Shown here piece after piece: positions 9,217 through 18,204 of a stretch of DNA of 27,993 bases; position 1 is the first letter of the stretch, and each line of letters starts with the position of its first letter. This stretch comes from DATAES01 sp036493595 (GTDB lineage Bacteria; Actinomycetota; Acidimicrobiia; Acidimicrobiales; JACDCH01): positions 1-27,993 of the forward strand of contig DASXPN010000018.1 of the NCBI GenBank assembly GCA_036493595.1, written 5' to 3'. Position numbers and translations under genes: made by a program. Below the pieces are notes generated by a model that saw only the letters and a list, made by a program, of their open reading frames with translations, did no database searches and had not been told where the DNA came from.

Positions 9217-9220
<4 letters not shown>
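8621..9220 (-). CDS. kdpC: Potassium-transporting ATPase subunit KdpC
   Basis: This encodes 199 residues. One N-terminal membrane helix (about 6-30: LLTGLLMTIALTVLTGVLYPLAVW) is followed by an extracytoplasmic domain with the KdpC signatures GSSLIGQNF, YFQPRPSA, ASGGSNLGPSNP and the late DDVMALVSTHT plus NVLELNLDLD. KdpC stabilises the pump and assists K+ binding in the KdpFABC complex. The first codon is GTG (overlapping the kdpB stop as GTGA), immediately followed by ATG, so translation could begin at either, a one-residue difference. Length matches the family. Confidence 0.95.
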
Positions 9221-11298
<2,078 letters not shown>

Positions 11299-11315
11299 CG
11301 TGTGCTCCCTCGCTC

Positions 11316-13034
11316 CTAGAACTTGCCGGTGAGGTGCTCGACCACGGGACCGAGTGAGACCACGGGGAAGTAGGTCAGACCGACGACGATGATCACGACG
11401 CCGAACAGCAGCGTGGCGAACAGCGCGGTGCCGGTCGGGAAGGTCCCCGCGGACACGGGCACTCGTTGCTTGCGTCCCAGCGATCCCGCGATGGCGAGCA
11501 CGGGGACCATCAAGAAGAAGCGGCCCACGAGCATGCTCATGGCACCGGCGATGTTGAACCACTGCGTGTCACCGGTGAGGCCGCCGAACGCCGACCCGTT
11601 GTTGTTGGCCTGCGACGTGAACGCGTAGGTCATCTCGGTGAGCCCGTGTGGGCCGTTGTTGGCCAACGAGCTCAGCGCGAAGCCCGACACGACCGAGATG
11701 CCGGTGAACGCCAGGATTACGAGCGGCACGAACAGGATGTAGAGCACGACGAGCTTCATCTCGGCGGCCTGGATCTTCTTACCGAGGTACTCCGGCGTGC
11801 GGCCGACCATGAGGCCGGCGATGAACACCGCCAGCAACGCGAAGACCAACATGCCGTACAACCCGGAACCGGTGCCGCCCGGGCTGACCTCGCCGTACAT
11901 GATGTTCACGAGCGGCACCGCGCCACCGAGCGGCGTGAGGCTGTCGTGCTGGCAGTCGATCGCTCCCGTCGACGTGCCGGTGGTCGACGACGCGAACAGC
12001 CCGCACGCGGCGGTGCCGAAGCGAACCTCTTTGCCTTCCATGTTGCCGCCCGACTGATCGACTGTCGTCGCCTGCGTCGCGCCCGCAGTCGAGAGGCTCG
12101 GATTGCCGCGTGCTTCGAGCGGCATGATGATCACCGTCATCCCGGCCCAGATCACGAACATCGTGGCGAACACGACCCAGCCTTGTTTCTGGTCCTTCGC
12201 CATCTTGCCGAACGTGTAGGTCAGCCCGAACGGGATCGCCAGCAATGCCCAGATCTCGAACACGTTCGTGATCGGGTTGGGGTTCTCGTACGGGTGGGCG
12301 GAGTTGGCGTTGAACGGTCCGCCCCCGTTCTCTCCGATCTCCTTGATCGCCTCCTGGCTGGCAATCGGGCCTCCCGGGATCGTCTGCTGCTGACCGGTCA
12401 CGGTGGTGACGGTGCGGCTGGCGTGGAAGTTCTGGATCGCGCCTTGGCTCACGAGGAACACGGCGAACACGAACGCGAACGGCAGCAGCACGCGGGTCGT
12501 CGTGCGCACGAGATCGACCCAGAAGTTGCCGAGTGTCCGGGTGCGACGGCGCACGAGGCCTCTGATCAGCGCGACCGCAACTGCGGCACCGGCCGCCGCT
12601 GAGACGAAGTTGTGGAACGCGAGCCCTGCCATTTGGGTGAGCTGCGACATCGTCGACTCGCCCACGTAGTTCTGCCAGTTGGTGTTGGTGAGGAAGCTGA
12701 CCGAGGTGTTGAAGGCGAGGTCGGGACGCAGCGCGCCGAAGCTGTCGGGGTTCAGTGGCAGCGAACCCTGGATGCGCAGCTGCAGGTACAGCACGATCAA
12801 CGACGCAAGGCTGAAGGCGAGCAGCGACAGCGCGTAGGTCGTCCAACGCTGCTCGCTCTCGGGGTCGACGCCGCACACGCGGTAGACGAACCGTTCGACC
12901 GGCAGGAAGAAGCGGTCGCCCGGCGCTTTCTTCTCCTCGCCGTAGACCCTGGCCATGTAACGGCCGAGCAGCGGTGTGCTGATCGCGAGCAGTACGGCGA
13001 CGAAGCCGAACTGCAACCACCCCGCCGCCGTCAT
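11316..13034 (-). CDS. kdpA: Potassium-transporting ATPase channel-like subunit KdpA
   Basis: This is a 572-residue, about ten-helix membrane protein of the SKT superfamily. The selectivity-filter neighbourhoods are all recognisable: FNTSVSFLTNTNWQNYVGE (about 108-126), GGPFNANSAHPYENPNP, MYGEVSPGGTGSGLYGM and TSQANNNGSAFGGL. It binds K+ and passes it to KdpB. The start ATG 13034 shares a base with the kdpF stop (TGATG), so translation is coupled. An open frame continues upstream, but that part is the antisense-like shadow of kdpF and its neighbour and is not KdpA-like. Length is close to the usual 550-600. Confidence 0.96.
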   Translation of the reverse strand: MTAAGWLQFGFVAVLLAISTPLLGRYMARVYGEEKKAPGDRFFLPVERFVYRVCGVDPESEQRWTTYALSLLAFSLASLIVLYLQLRIQGSLPLNPDSFGALRPDLAFNTSVSFLTNTNWQNYVGESTMSQLTQMAGLAFHNFVSAAAGAAVAVALIRGLVRRRTRTLGNFWVDLVRTTTRVLLPFAFVFAVFLVSQGAIQNFHASRTVTTVTGQQQTIPGGPIASQEAIKEIGENGGGPFNANSAHPYENPNPITNVFEIWALLAIPFGLTYTFGKMAKDQKQGWVVFATMFVIWAGMTVIIMPLEARGNPSLSTAGATQATTVDQSGGNMEGKEVRFGTAACGLFASSTTGTSTGAIDCQHDSLTPLGGAVPLVNIMYGEVSPGGTGSGLYGMLVFALLAVFIAGLMVGRTPEYLGKKIQAAEMKLVVLYILFVPLVILAFTGISVVSGFALSSLANNGPHGLTEMTYAFTSQANNNGSAFGGLTGDTQWFNIAGAMSMLVGRFFLMVPVLAIAGSLGRKQRVPVSAGTFPTGTALFATLLFGVVIIVVGLTYFPVVSLGPVVEHLTGKF

Positions 13035-13123
13035 CAGAGTTTCTCGGGGGCGATCAACGCGTACACGAGGTAGGCGGTCACGAGGATCGACAACACAAGT
13101 GCGACGCCGTTGTCGTAACTCAC
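13034..13123 (-). CDS. kdpF: KdpF, 29-residue single-helix subunit
   Basis: This GTG-started frame of 29 codons is below most gene-calling cut-offs. It has one hydrophobic helix, GVALVLSILVTAYLVYALI, followed by APEKL. The YLVYALI-x-PEK ending is the recognisable KdpF signature. KdpF stabilises the KdpABC complex in the membrane. The start overlaps the preceding small membrane gene as GTGA, and its TGA shares a base with the kdpA ATG, so all three are tightly coupled. No better start exists nearby. The call rests on sequence similarity remembered for the family plus perfect synteny. Confidence 0.9.
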   Translation of the reverse strand: MSYDNGVALVLSILVTAYLVYALIAPEKL

Positions 13124-13317
13124 GATGCGACCACGTGCCGCTCGACATCGACATCGGCATCGGCATCGAACTGACCGTCCGAGCCGACCACGCCGGCCAC
13201 GTCGACCACGTCGATACCGTCGGGGTCGTCACCGATGATTCGGTCACAGACGCGCACCAAGAGCACAGCGAGCGCGAAGAACGCGCACATCATCGCGATG
13301 AACAACACGTCAGCCAT
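13120..13317 (-). CDS. Small single-helix membrane protein leading the kdp operon
   Basis: This encodes 65 residues, and I do not recognise a named family. Residues 2-29 form one hydrophobic helix (ADVLFIAMMCAFFALAVLLV) ending in RVCDRIIG. The remaining 36 residues are acidic, with the run DGQFDADADVDVE. A short membrane protein with an F-A-L-x-V-R-x-C-D-R pattern often precedes kdpF in actinobacterial and related operons, as I recall, but I know of no assigned function. It overlaps kdpF by 4 bases, so it is a genuine part of the operon. No Shine-Dalgarno is visible upstream of ATG 13317, and leaderless translation is possible. It could be an accessory Kdp subunit or a regulator of KdpFABC. 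Confidence 0.8.
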   Translation of the reverse strand: MADVLFIAMMCAFFALAVLLVRVCDRIIGDDPDGIDVVDVAGVVGSDGQFDADADVDVERHVVAS

Positions 13318-13408
13318 ACGTGTGCTTGTAACGGCGTCACCCGCTGCCGCACAGCCCTCTTAACGCGATCTCTACGGCGCCATCCGCCGTATTAACGCGC
13401 TGCTAACG
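13318..13408 (-). promoter_or_regulatory. kdp operon promoter region with phased CGTTA elements
   Basis: This is the only spacer in front of the seven-gene kdp operon. Read on the minus strand it holds CGTTA four times, at the complements of 13329-13333, 13361-13365, 13393-13397 and 13404-13408. Spacings of 32, 32 and 11 bases are close to three, three and one helical turns. Two of them extend to CGCGTTAA. OmpR-family regulators such as KdpE typically bind direct repeats about 11 bases apart, so this is a candidate KdpE operator. CGTTACAA nearest the start could also act as a -10 region of a leaderless promoter. No c-di-AMP (ydaO) riboswitch fits in this length. Confidence 0.5.
13373..13391. 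repeat. Perfect 7-bp inverted repeat in the FNT-kdp spacer
   Basis: TACGGCG (13373-13379) and CGCCGTA (13385-13391) are perfectly complementary with a 5-base loop. The repeat lies 11 bases after the FNT stop codon and between two of the CGTTA elements. It lacks a downstream T run on the minus strand, so it is not a classical intrinsic terminator. It could still end the FNT transcript, as U-less hairpins are common in actinobacteria, or be a dimeric repressor site. Confidence 0.5.
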
Positions 13409-14248
13409 ACTCAGGGCTGATCCCGTAACGCGCCCGGAGCGCCGGCGACGGGAGGGCTTGCGCGCTGCTTGGAGACGGTCCGGGCCGATCTGGATGAGGC
13501 GCAGCATCGTCACCATGCCGACGCCGCCGATGATGTTGCCGATCGTGTACCACGCCGCCGTCACCGCCCATGTCGCGTAGCCGAACGGCGCGCCGTGCTG
13601 AAGCGCGGCGAACATCTCGAGCGACGTGACGATGACGTGGTTCAGGGGCGCAGCCGCGAGCAGGAACGCCACCGACATCGCCGCCAGCAACTTCGCCGGT
13701 ACCGACTCGGTCGAGCGCTCCATCCACGTCATCAGCGTGATCGCCATGCCCCCGAGGAGCGCGCCGGCGAACGACCGCCATCCGATGCCGATCTGGTGGA
13801 AGTGATCGCCGATCTCGACCGCGGACGGGCCGAACTTGGGGAAGGCCGAGATCACGAGACCCATGAGCAGCCATCCGCCGATGAGGTTCATCACCGCGGT
13901 GCCGATCCAGAGCCGGATGACTTGCACGGTCGTCGCCCGACGCGCCGCGACGGCCGCGATCGGCACGAAGAAATTCTCGGTGAACAGTTCGCTGTTGGCG
14001 AGGGTGAGCGCGATGAACCCGATGCCGAACGCGAGTGCGGCGAGCAGATCGCTGCCTGTCGCCGTCTTCACGATCAGCAGGCCGAGCACACCGGTGGCGA
14101 CATCCGCGCCGCCCACCAAGCCCGTGGCCAGCAAGTCGGGCAAGGTGCGGTCCAACCGGAAGACGCCCTGCTCGACCGTGCGCTCGAACGCTTCGGTCAG
14201 TTGATCCGTGTCCGCGGACGAGCCGTCGGCGCGCTTCGTCGCGACCAT
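13403..14248 (-). CDS. Formate/nitrite transporter (FNT) family channel
   Basis: This encodes 281 residues with six hydrophobic segments. FNT landmarks are the discontinuous helix motif LTLANSELFTENFFVP (about 81-96), a GWRSFAGALLGG stretch, and the central-pore histidine candidate H204 in AAAPLNHVIVTS. A basic C-terminal tail (KPSRRRRSGR) is cytoplasmic. Family members are pentameric channels for small monovalent anions such as formate, nitrite or hydrosulfide. The substrate is not predictable here because the NHV-type subgroup is poorly characterised. It lies 53 bases after the TSUP permease gene on the same strand, and may be the end of that transcript. No nitrite reductase or formate enzyme neighbours it. 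Confidence 0.85.
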   Translation of the reverse strand: MVATKRADGSSADTDQLTEAFERTVEQGVFRLDRTLPDLLATGLVGGADVATGVLGLLIVKTATGSDLLAALAFGIGFIALTLANSELFTENFFVPIAAVAARRATTVQVIRLWIGTAVMNLIGGWLLMGLVISAFPKFGPSAVEIGDHFHQIGIGWRSFAGALLGGMAITLMTWMERSTESVPAKLLAAMSVAFLLAAAPLNHVIVTSLEMFAALQHGAPFGYATWAVTAAWYTIGNIIGGVGMVTMLRLIQIGPDRLQAARKPSRRRRSGRVTGSALSR

Positions 14249-14301
14249 CGGACGTCTTTACCCCGTTCGGGCCGTCCTCACTCTGGCCCCCACTCGGGCC
14301 C

Positions 14302-15330
14302 TCACTCGACAGTCACTCGGCTCTCGACCGCGCTGGTGAGCTGACGGCGCACGAAGACCGCGTAGTACAAGGCCAGCGGGAATCCGACGAGGAAGGGAGC
14401 GGCCACCGACTGTGTCGTGACCCAGGTGGTGCGGCGAAGGCCCGTCTTCTCCCACGCCTCCGCCGGTCGCAGCGACGCGTCGGTCGCACCCCACAAGGGC
14501 GCCCCCACGAGCACGAGGATGAGAACTCCGGACGCGAGCGCGGCATTGCTGACGTCGAGCAGCTTGAGCGCCGACACCAACAGGATCACGACGAGCGCGG
14601 GACGGATGACCGCGTCGGGCGCGCGGGACGAGACACGCGCACCGACGTACACGCCCGGGATGCTGCCGACGAGTATCGAGCCCGTGAGTCCGAGGTCGAC
14701 ATGGCCGAAGATGGCATGGCTCAACGTGGCCGACGCGACGAGCGGGATGGCCTGCACCAGGTCGGTGCCGACGAGCTCTTTGCCCGAGAGCCGCGGGTAG
14801 AGCAGCAGCAGCATCACCATCATCAGCGACCCCGACCCCACCGACGTGAGTCCGACGATGAATCCGCCGGCGAGTCCGATGAACAGCGTCGCCGTTCGCT
14901 TGACCGTCAGATCGGCCGGGTCGACCGGGTCGGCGACCGGCCCCGAGCGGGCGCGGGCCCGAGCGCTCAGGTACGCACGCGACACCATCGAGACGGCCGC
15001 GACCATCAGCGCCCACCCGAGCAGGGACTTGATCCGGTTCGAGACGTCCTCGCCGCTGCCGAGCTCGTTGAGGACGAACACACCTGTGAACGCGGCGGGC
15101 ACCGATCCGATGGCCAGCCAGCGGGCCAGCGACCAGTTCACCGTGCCGCTACGGAAGTGCACGGCGGCGCCGACCGGTTTCATGACCAGCGACGCGAGGA
15201 GGTCACTCGAGACCGCGGTGCCGGGGTCGACGCCGAACACCAGCACGAGGATCGGCGTCATCAATGCGCCGCCGCCCATCCCCGTGAGGCCGACCGTGAA
15301 ACCCACCAGCGCGCCGGCGAGCACCTTCAA
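14302..15330 (-). CDS. TauE/SafE (TSUP) family permease
   Basis: This encodes 342 residues. The typical repeated glycine-rich half-motifs are seen: GALVGFTVGLTGMGGGALMTP near the N-terminus and GGFIVGLTSVGSGSLMMVM after the central loop. About eight hydrophobic segments are separated by a charged loop (RARARSGPVADPVDPADL). TSUP proteins export sulfite, sulfoacetate or related anions, but many are of unknown substrate. The start is most likely TTG 15330, since no ATG is available between the cbiO stop and the first conserved residues; GTG 15324 is an alternative. The frame is the same as cbiO, separated only by a TAG stop and six sense codons, so this gene sits at the end of the cobalt-importer operon. 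Confidence 0.86.
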   Translation of the reverse strand: MKVLAGALVGFTVGLTGMGGGALMTPILVLVFGVDPGTAVSSDLLASLVMKPVGAAVHFRSGTVNWSLARWLAIGSVPAAFTGVFVLNELGSGEDVSNRIKSLLGWALMVAAVSMVSRAYLSARARARSGPVADPVDPADLTVKRTATLFIGLAGGFIVGLTSVGSGSLMMVMLLLLYPRLSGKELVGTDLVQAIPLVASATLSHAIFGHVDLGLTGSILVGSIPGVYVGARVSSRAPDAVIRPALVVILLVSALKLLDVSNAALASGVLILVLVGAPLWGATDASLRPAEAWEKTGLRRTTWVTTQSVAAPFLVGFPLALYYAVFVRRQLTSAVESRVTVE

Positions 15331-15348
15331 TGGATCGATGGCTACACC

Positions 15349-16200
15349 CTAAAGGTGTCGGTGGTGGCCGGCGTCATGCGGGTGGGCGTGGATCTCGCCG
15401 CCGTGCAGATGACTGTGGTCGTGGACGAGATTGACCGACACCAGCAACGCGTGATCGGCCAGCATCTCCTTCGGCGTGCCGGTCGCCACGATGGTGTGCT
15501 CCTCAGAGAAGACAGCGCAGCGGTCGGCCATGAGCTCGAGGCTGGCGAGATCGTGCGTGGCCAGCACCATGGTCTTGCCCGCGGCGCTGAGCTCCGTGAC
15601 GAGCTCGACCAGCCATTGCTCCGTCCTCGGGTCGAGGCCTGCGGCTGGCTCGTCGAACAGCAACACCTCGGGGTTCATCACGAGCACGGACGCGATCGCG
15701 ACTCGCTTCTTCTCGCCCGCCGACAGTTGGTACGGCGCGCGTTCGGCCAGCGTCGCGATGTCGAGCATGGCGATCGTGTCATCGACTCTCGCCCGCACCG
15801 AGTCGGTGTCGAGGCCCATTGTCAGCGGACCGAACGCGATCTCTTCGCGCACGGTGGGCGAGAAGACCTGCGCGTCGCTGTTCTGGAAGACGAAACCCAC
15901 CCGCGAGCGGAAGGCGCGGTTGAACTGCTCGTCCTCGACGGCGTCCTCGGTGACCTCCGCGCCGAACGCGTGGAACGTGCCGCTGTCGGCGAAGAGCAGG
16001 CCGTCGAGGATCTTGAGCAGGGTCGACTTGCCGCTGCCGTTGGCGCCGAGCAGCGCCAGTCGCTCGCCGTGCGCAACGGTGAGCGACACGTCGTGCAGTG
16101 CCGGGAAGCGGCCGAGATAGGCGTACTCGAGGTTGTGCACCTCGAGGACCGCCTCCGCGGGTCTGACCGCCTCCGCGGGCACGCTCGACTCAGAACCCAC
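15349..16200 (-). CDS. cbiO: Cobalt ECF transporter ATPase CbiO with His-rich tail
   Basis: This encodes 283 residues with full ABC ATPase motifs: Walker A GANGSGKST (52-60), Q-loop FQNSDAQVF (Q106), signature LSAGEKKR (159-166) and Walker B VLLFDEP (179-185). The last 28 residues contain about ten histidines (HDHSHLH, IHAHPH, HHRH), probably binding Co2+ or Ni2+. The start is GTG 16200, preceded by GGAG and overlapping cbiQ by 11 bases; GTG 16182 is an alternative, because residues 1-18 are a family-atypical extension. That extension contains a tandem PAEAV-R-PAEAV coded by a 15-base repeat with an 18-base period. CbiO energises uptake through CbiM and CbiQ. Confidence 0.93.
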   Translation of the reverse strand: MGSESSVPAEAVRPAEAVLEVHNLEYAYLGRFPALHDVSLTVAHGERLALLGANGSGKSTLLKILDGLLFADSGTFHAFGAEVTEDAVEDEQFNRAFRSRVGFVFQNSDAQVFSPTVREEIAFGPLTMGLDTDSVRARVDDTIAMLDIATLAERAPYQLSAGEKKRVAIASVLVMNPEVLLFDEPAAGLDPRTEQWLVELVTELSAAGKTMVLATHDLASLELMADRCAVFSEEHTIVATGTPKEMLADHALLVSVNLVHDHSHLHGGEIHAHPHDAGHHRHL

Positions 16201-17113
16201 GATCGACTCCGAGCAACAAGACGGCAGCCCCGATCGTCGTTGCGATCCATGCGATATCGATGAGCCGCAGCTCGAAGGCGGACAGCGTCCGGGCATCTCC
16301 GGTGTAACCACGCGACACCATCGCCATGTGCACTTCCTCGGAGAGCGCGTGGCTCTTGCCGAACAGCGCACCCGCGCTGGCCGCCACGAACGCTCGGCCG
16401 GACCGGGCATCGCGGTCGTCGCCCGCCGTGCGGGCCTGGCGAGCGGTGTACATGTCGACCACCGTGTTCGTGAGATGGAACAGGTACCGGTACGCCATGC
16501 CGAGCACGAGGATGAACAACTTCGGCACGAACAGCGCTCGCAGCGCCGCCAGCAGCTTCGTCCACGGGGTCGTGAGCGTGAGCAGCACGACGAGCGAGAT
16601 CGACGTCGCCACGCGCGTGACGATGAGTGCCGCGCTGGTCAGGCCCTGCGCGGTCATGCCGACCTCGTGGCCGAACCACGTTCCGAGCGGTACGACGATG
16701 GTGCCCGCCGTGATGAGGTTGAGGGTCGCCGGAAGGACCACGATGCCGGTGAAGATCGGGACGAAGAGCCATACCCGCCTCACGAAGAGACCGATCGGAA
16801 CCCGGCAGGCCAAGGCGAGCGCGAGCGTCAACCCGTACGCGACGGCAAGTACGACGATGCTGTGTACCAGTGCGACGGTGAGCAGCAACGCGAGAACGGT
16901 CAGGAGTTTGACTCTCGCGTCGAGTCGCTGGAGCAGACCACCAGTGGTGGCGAACTCGTCGGCGAAGAGAGCTCGACGGGTGACGTGAGCGGCGCTGCGA
17001 ATCGTCTTGCTCACGAAGCTGCCCTTGCGGCGCGTGCCCACGGTGCAGCACGGGCACAGGCCGAATTCCGTGTCGAGCAACCACGCCGGCGTCGTCGTCC
17101 GTGTCGCGGTCAC
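16190..17113 (-). CDS. cbiQ: Cobalt ECF transporter T component CbiQ
   Basis: This encodes 307 residues. Residues 1-35 form an N-terminal extension with a Cys cluster LCPCC (C20, C22, C23) followed by RRKGSFVSKTI, a leader I recall from other actinobacterial CbiQ proteins. Several membrane helices follow (LLTVLALLLTVALVHSIVVL, IFTGIVVLPATLNLI and others). The coupling-helix region that contacts the ATPase is AHALSEEVHMAMVSRGYTGDAR, with the typical A-M-x-x-R-G-Y/F pattern. It starts at GTG 17113, overlapping cbiM as GTGA, and overlaps cbiO by 11. It links the ATPase CbiO to the metal-binding CbiM. Confidence 0.93.
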   Translation of the reverse strand: MTATRTTTPAWLLDTEFGLCPCCTVGTRRKGSFVSKTIRSAAHVTRRALFADEFATTGGLLQRLDARVKLLTVLALLLTVALVHSIVVLAVAYGLTLALALACRVPIGLFVRRVWLFVPIFTGIVVLPATLNLITAGTIVVPLGTWFGHEVGMTAQGLTSAALIVTRVATSISLVVLLTLTTPWTKLLAALRALFVPKLFILVLGMAYRYLFHLTNTVVDMYTARQARTAGDDRDARSGRAFVAASAGALFGKSHALSEEVHMAMVSRGYTGDARTLSAFELRLIDIAWIATTIGAAVLLLGVDRGF

Positions 17114-18204
17114 GGCGTCGACACTTTCTCTCGCCCGCGCGGGGGGTCCTGCACGCGCTGCGTTCGTGGCACGCGTTGCCTGCGCTGCAGCGCCTTGCCC
17201 GAGACATAGAGCACGATCCCGATCACCGCGGTGCCGAAGAGGGCCGACACCAAGTAGCCGATGGTGGGGTGCTTGTCGCCGGTGAAGTCGTAGCCGTCGA
17301 AGAGCGCGTTGTGCCAGAAGCCGCCGTAGTGCGCGAGACCTCGTGGTACGGCGTCGAGGTGGTAGCGCTGAAGATCGAGGTTCTGCGGCGAGTCCTCACC
17401 GAAGGCGCTGCCAGGAGCGAGCAAGCCGAGCGGCGTCAACACGACCAGCGTGCCGAGGCCGATCCAGGCCCAGCGCCACCCGAGGCGCGCCGGCGGCGCG
17501 ATGTCTTCGTCGTTCTCCGCGATCGTCGCGTGATTGATCCGCAGCACCGGGAGGTTGGCGCGCTGGAGGTACGCGACGACGCCGACCGTCAACGCGGCCT
17601 CGACGACTCCGGCGACGAGCAGGTGGGCGCCGAGCATGGCGGGCACGGTTTGGCTCACGTGGAACGGCGCGTACAACGGCGTGCCGTGCGCGTCCTTGAA
17701 GAGATCGGGTTGCACGCCGAGCTCGATGGCCGTGCACAACGCGGCGACGTTGAGCCCGACGTAGCCGCCGATGCCCGCCGCCAGCGCGCGGCGCGACGAC
17801 GTGAGCGAGACGCGACGGCTCAGCAGGCGGTACACCGCGTACCCCGTGAGGGGCATGACGAGCGCCATGTTGAAGCAGTTGGCGCCGTACGCCAGCACGC
17901 CGCCGTCACCGAAGAACAACGCCTGGATCAGCAGCGCAGTGCTGACCGCGATCACCGCCGCCCACGGCCCGAGCAGCACCGCCACGAGCACACCGCCGAC
18001 CGCATGGGCCGTCGTGCCGTCGGGAATCGGCACGTTGAACATCATCACGAGGAAGCAGTACGCCGAGCCCAGCGCCAGCAACGGCACGTACCTGCTCTTG
18101 ACCGTCTTGCGCACGCGGCGACTCGCAGCCAGCCACGCCGGCACCATCCCCGCGCCGAACGTGGCGCAAGTCGATGGGCTCAGGTAGCCGTCAGGGATGT
18201 GCAT
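17110..18204 (-). CDS. cbiM: Cobalt ECF transporter S component CbiM with fused PDGLE/CbiN-like domain
   Basis: This encodes 364 residues. It begins MHIPDGYLSP, the classical CbiM start in which the N-terminal amine and His2 coordinate Co2+. A second metal-site motif, PDGTTAHAVGG, lies at about 61-71, and further helices include GNCFNMALVMP-type sequence. From about residue 240 there is an extra domain: one helix (WIGLGTLVVLTPLGLLAPG), an external loop, then DYDFTGDKHPTIGYLVSALFG and a final helix. That is the PDGLE/CbiN-like module, so no separate cbiN is needed. A GGAGG site lies 5 bases before the ATG. It is the first gene of cbiMQO-tauE, separated from topoisomerase IB by 104 bases. Confidence 0.94.
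   Translation of the reverse strand: MHIPDGYLSPSTCATFGAGMVPAWLAASRRVRKTVKSRYVPLLALGSAYCFLVMMFNVPIPDGTTAHAVGGVLVAVLLGPWAAVIAVSTALLIQALFFGDGGVLAYGANCFNMALVMPLTGYAVYRLLSRRVSLTSSRRALAAGIGGYVGLNVAALCTAIELGVQPDLFKDAHGTPLYAPFHVSQTVPAMLGAHLLVAGVVEAALTVGVVAYLQRANLPVLRINHATIAENDEDIAPPARLGWRWAWIGLGTLVVLTPLGLLAPGSAFGEDSPQNLDLQRYHLDAVPRGLAHYGGFWHNALFDGYDFTGDKHPTIGYLVSALFGTAVIGIVLYVSGKALQRRQRVPRTQRVQDPPRGREKVSTP

Noticed and set aside
13318..13402. c-di-AMP (ydaO) riboswitch before kdp
   Set aside because: The 85-base spacer is too short and the conserved core is not recognisable.
14035..16263. Plus-strand open frame of 742 codons opposite FNT, TSUP and cbiO
   Set aside because: Same shadow effect: low-complexity R/D/E/H composition, overlying three well-recognised minus-strand genes.
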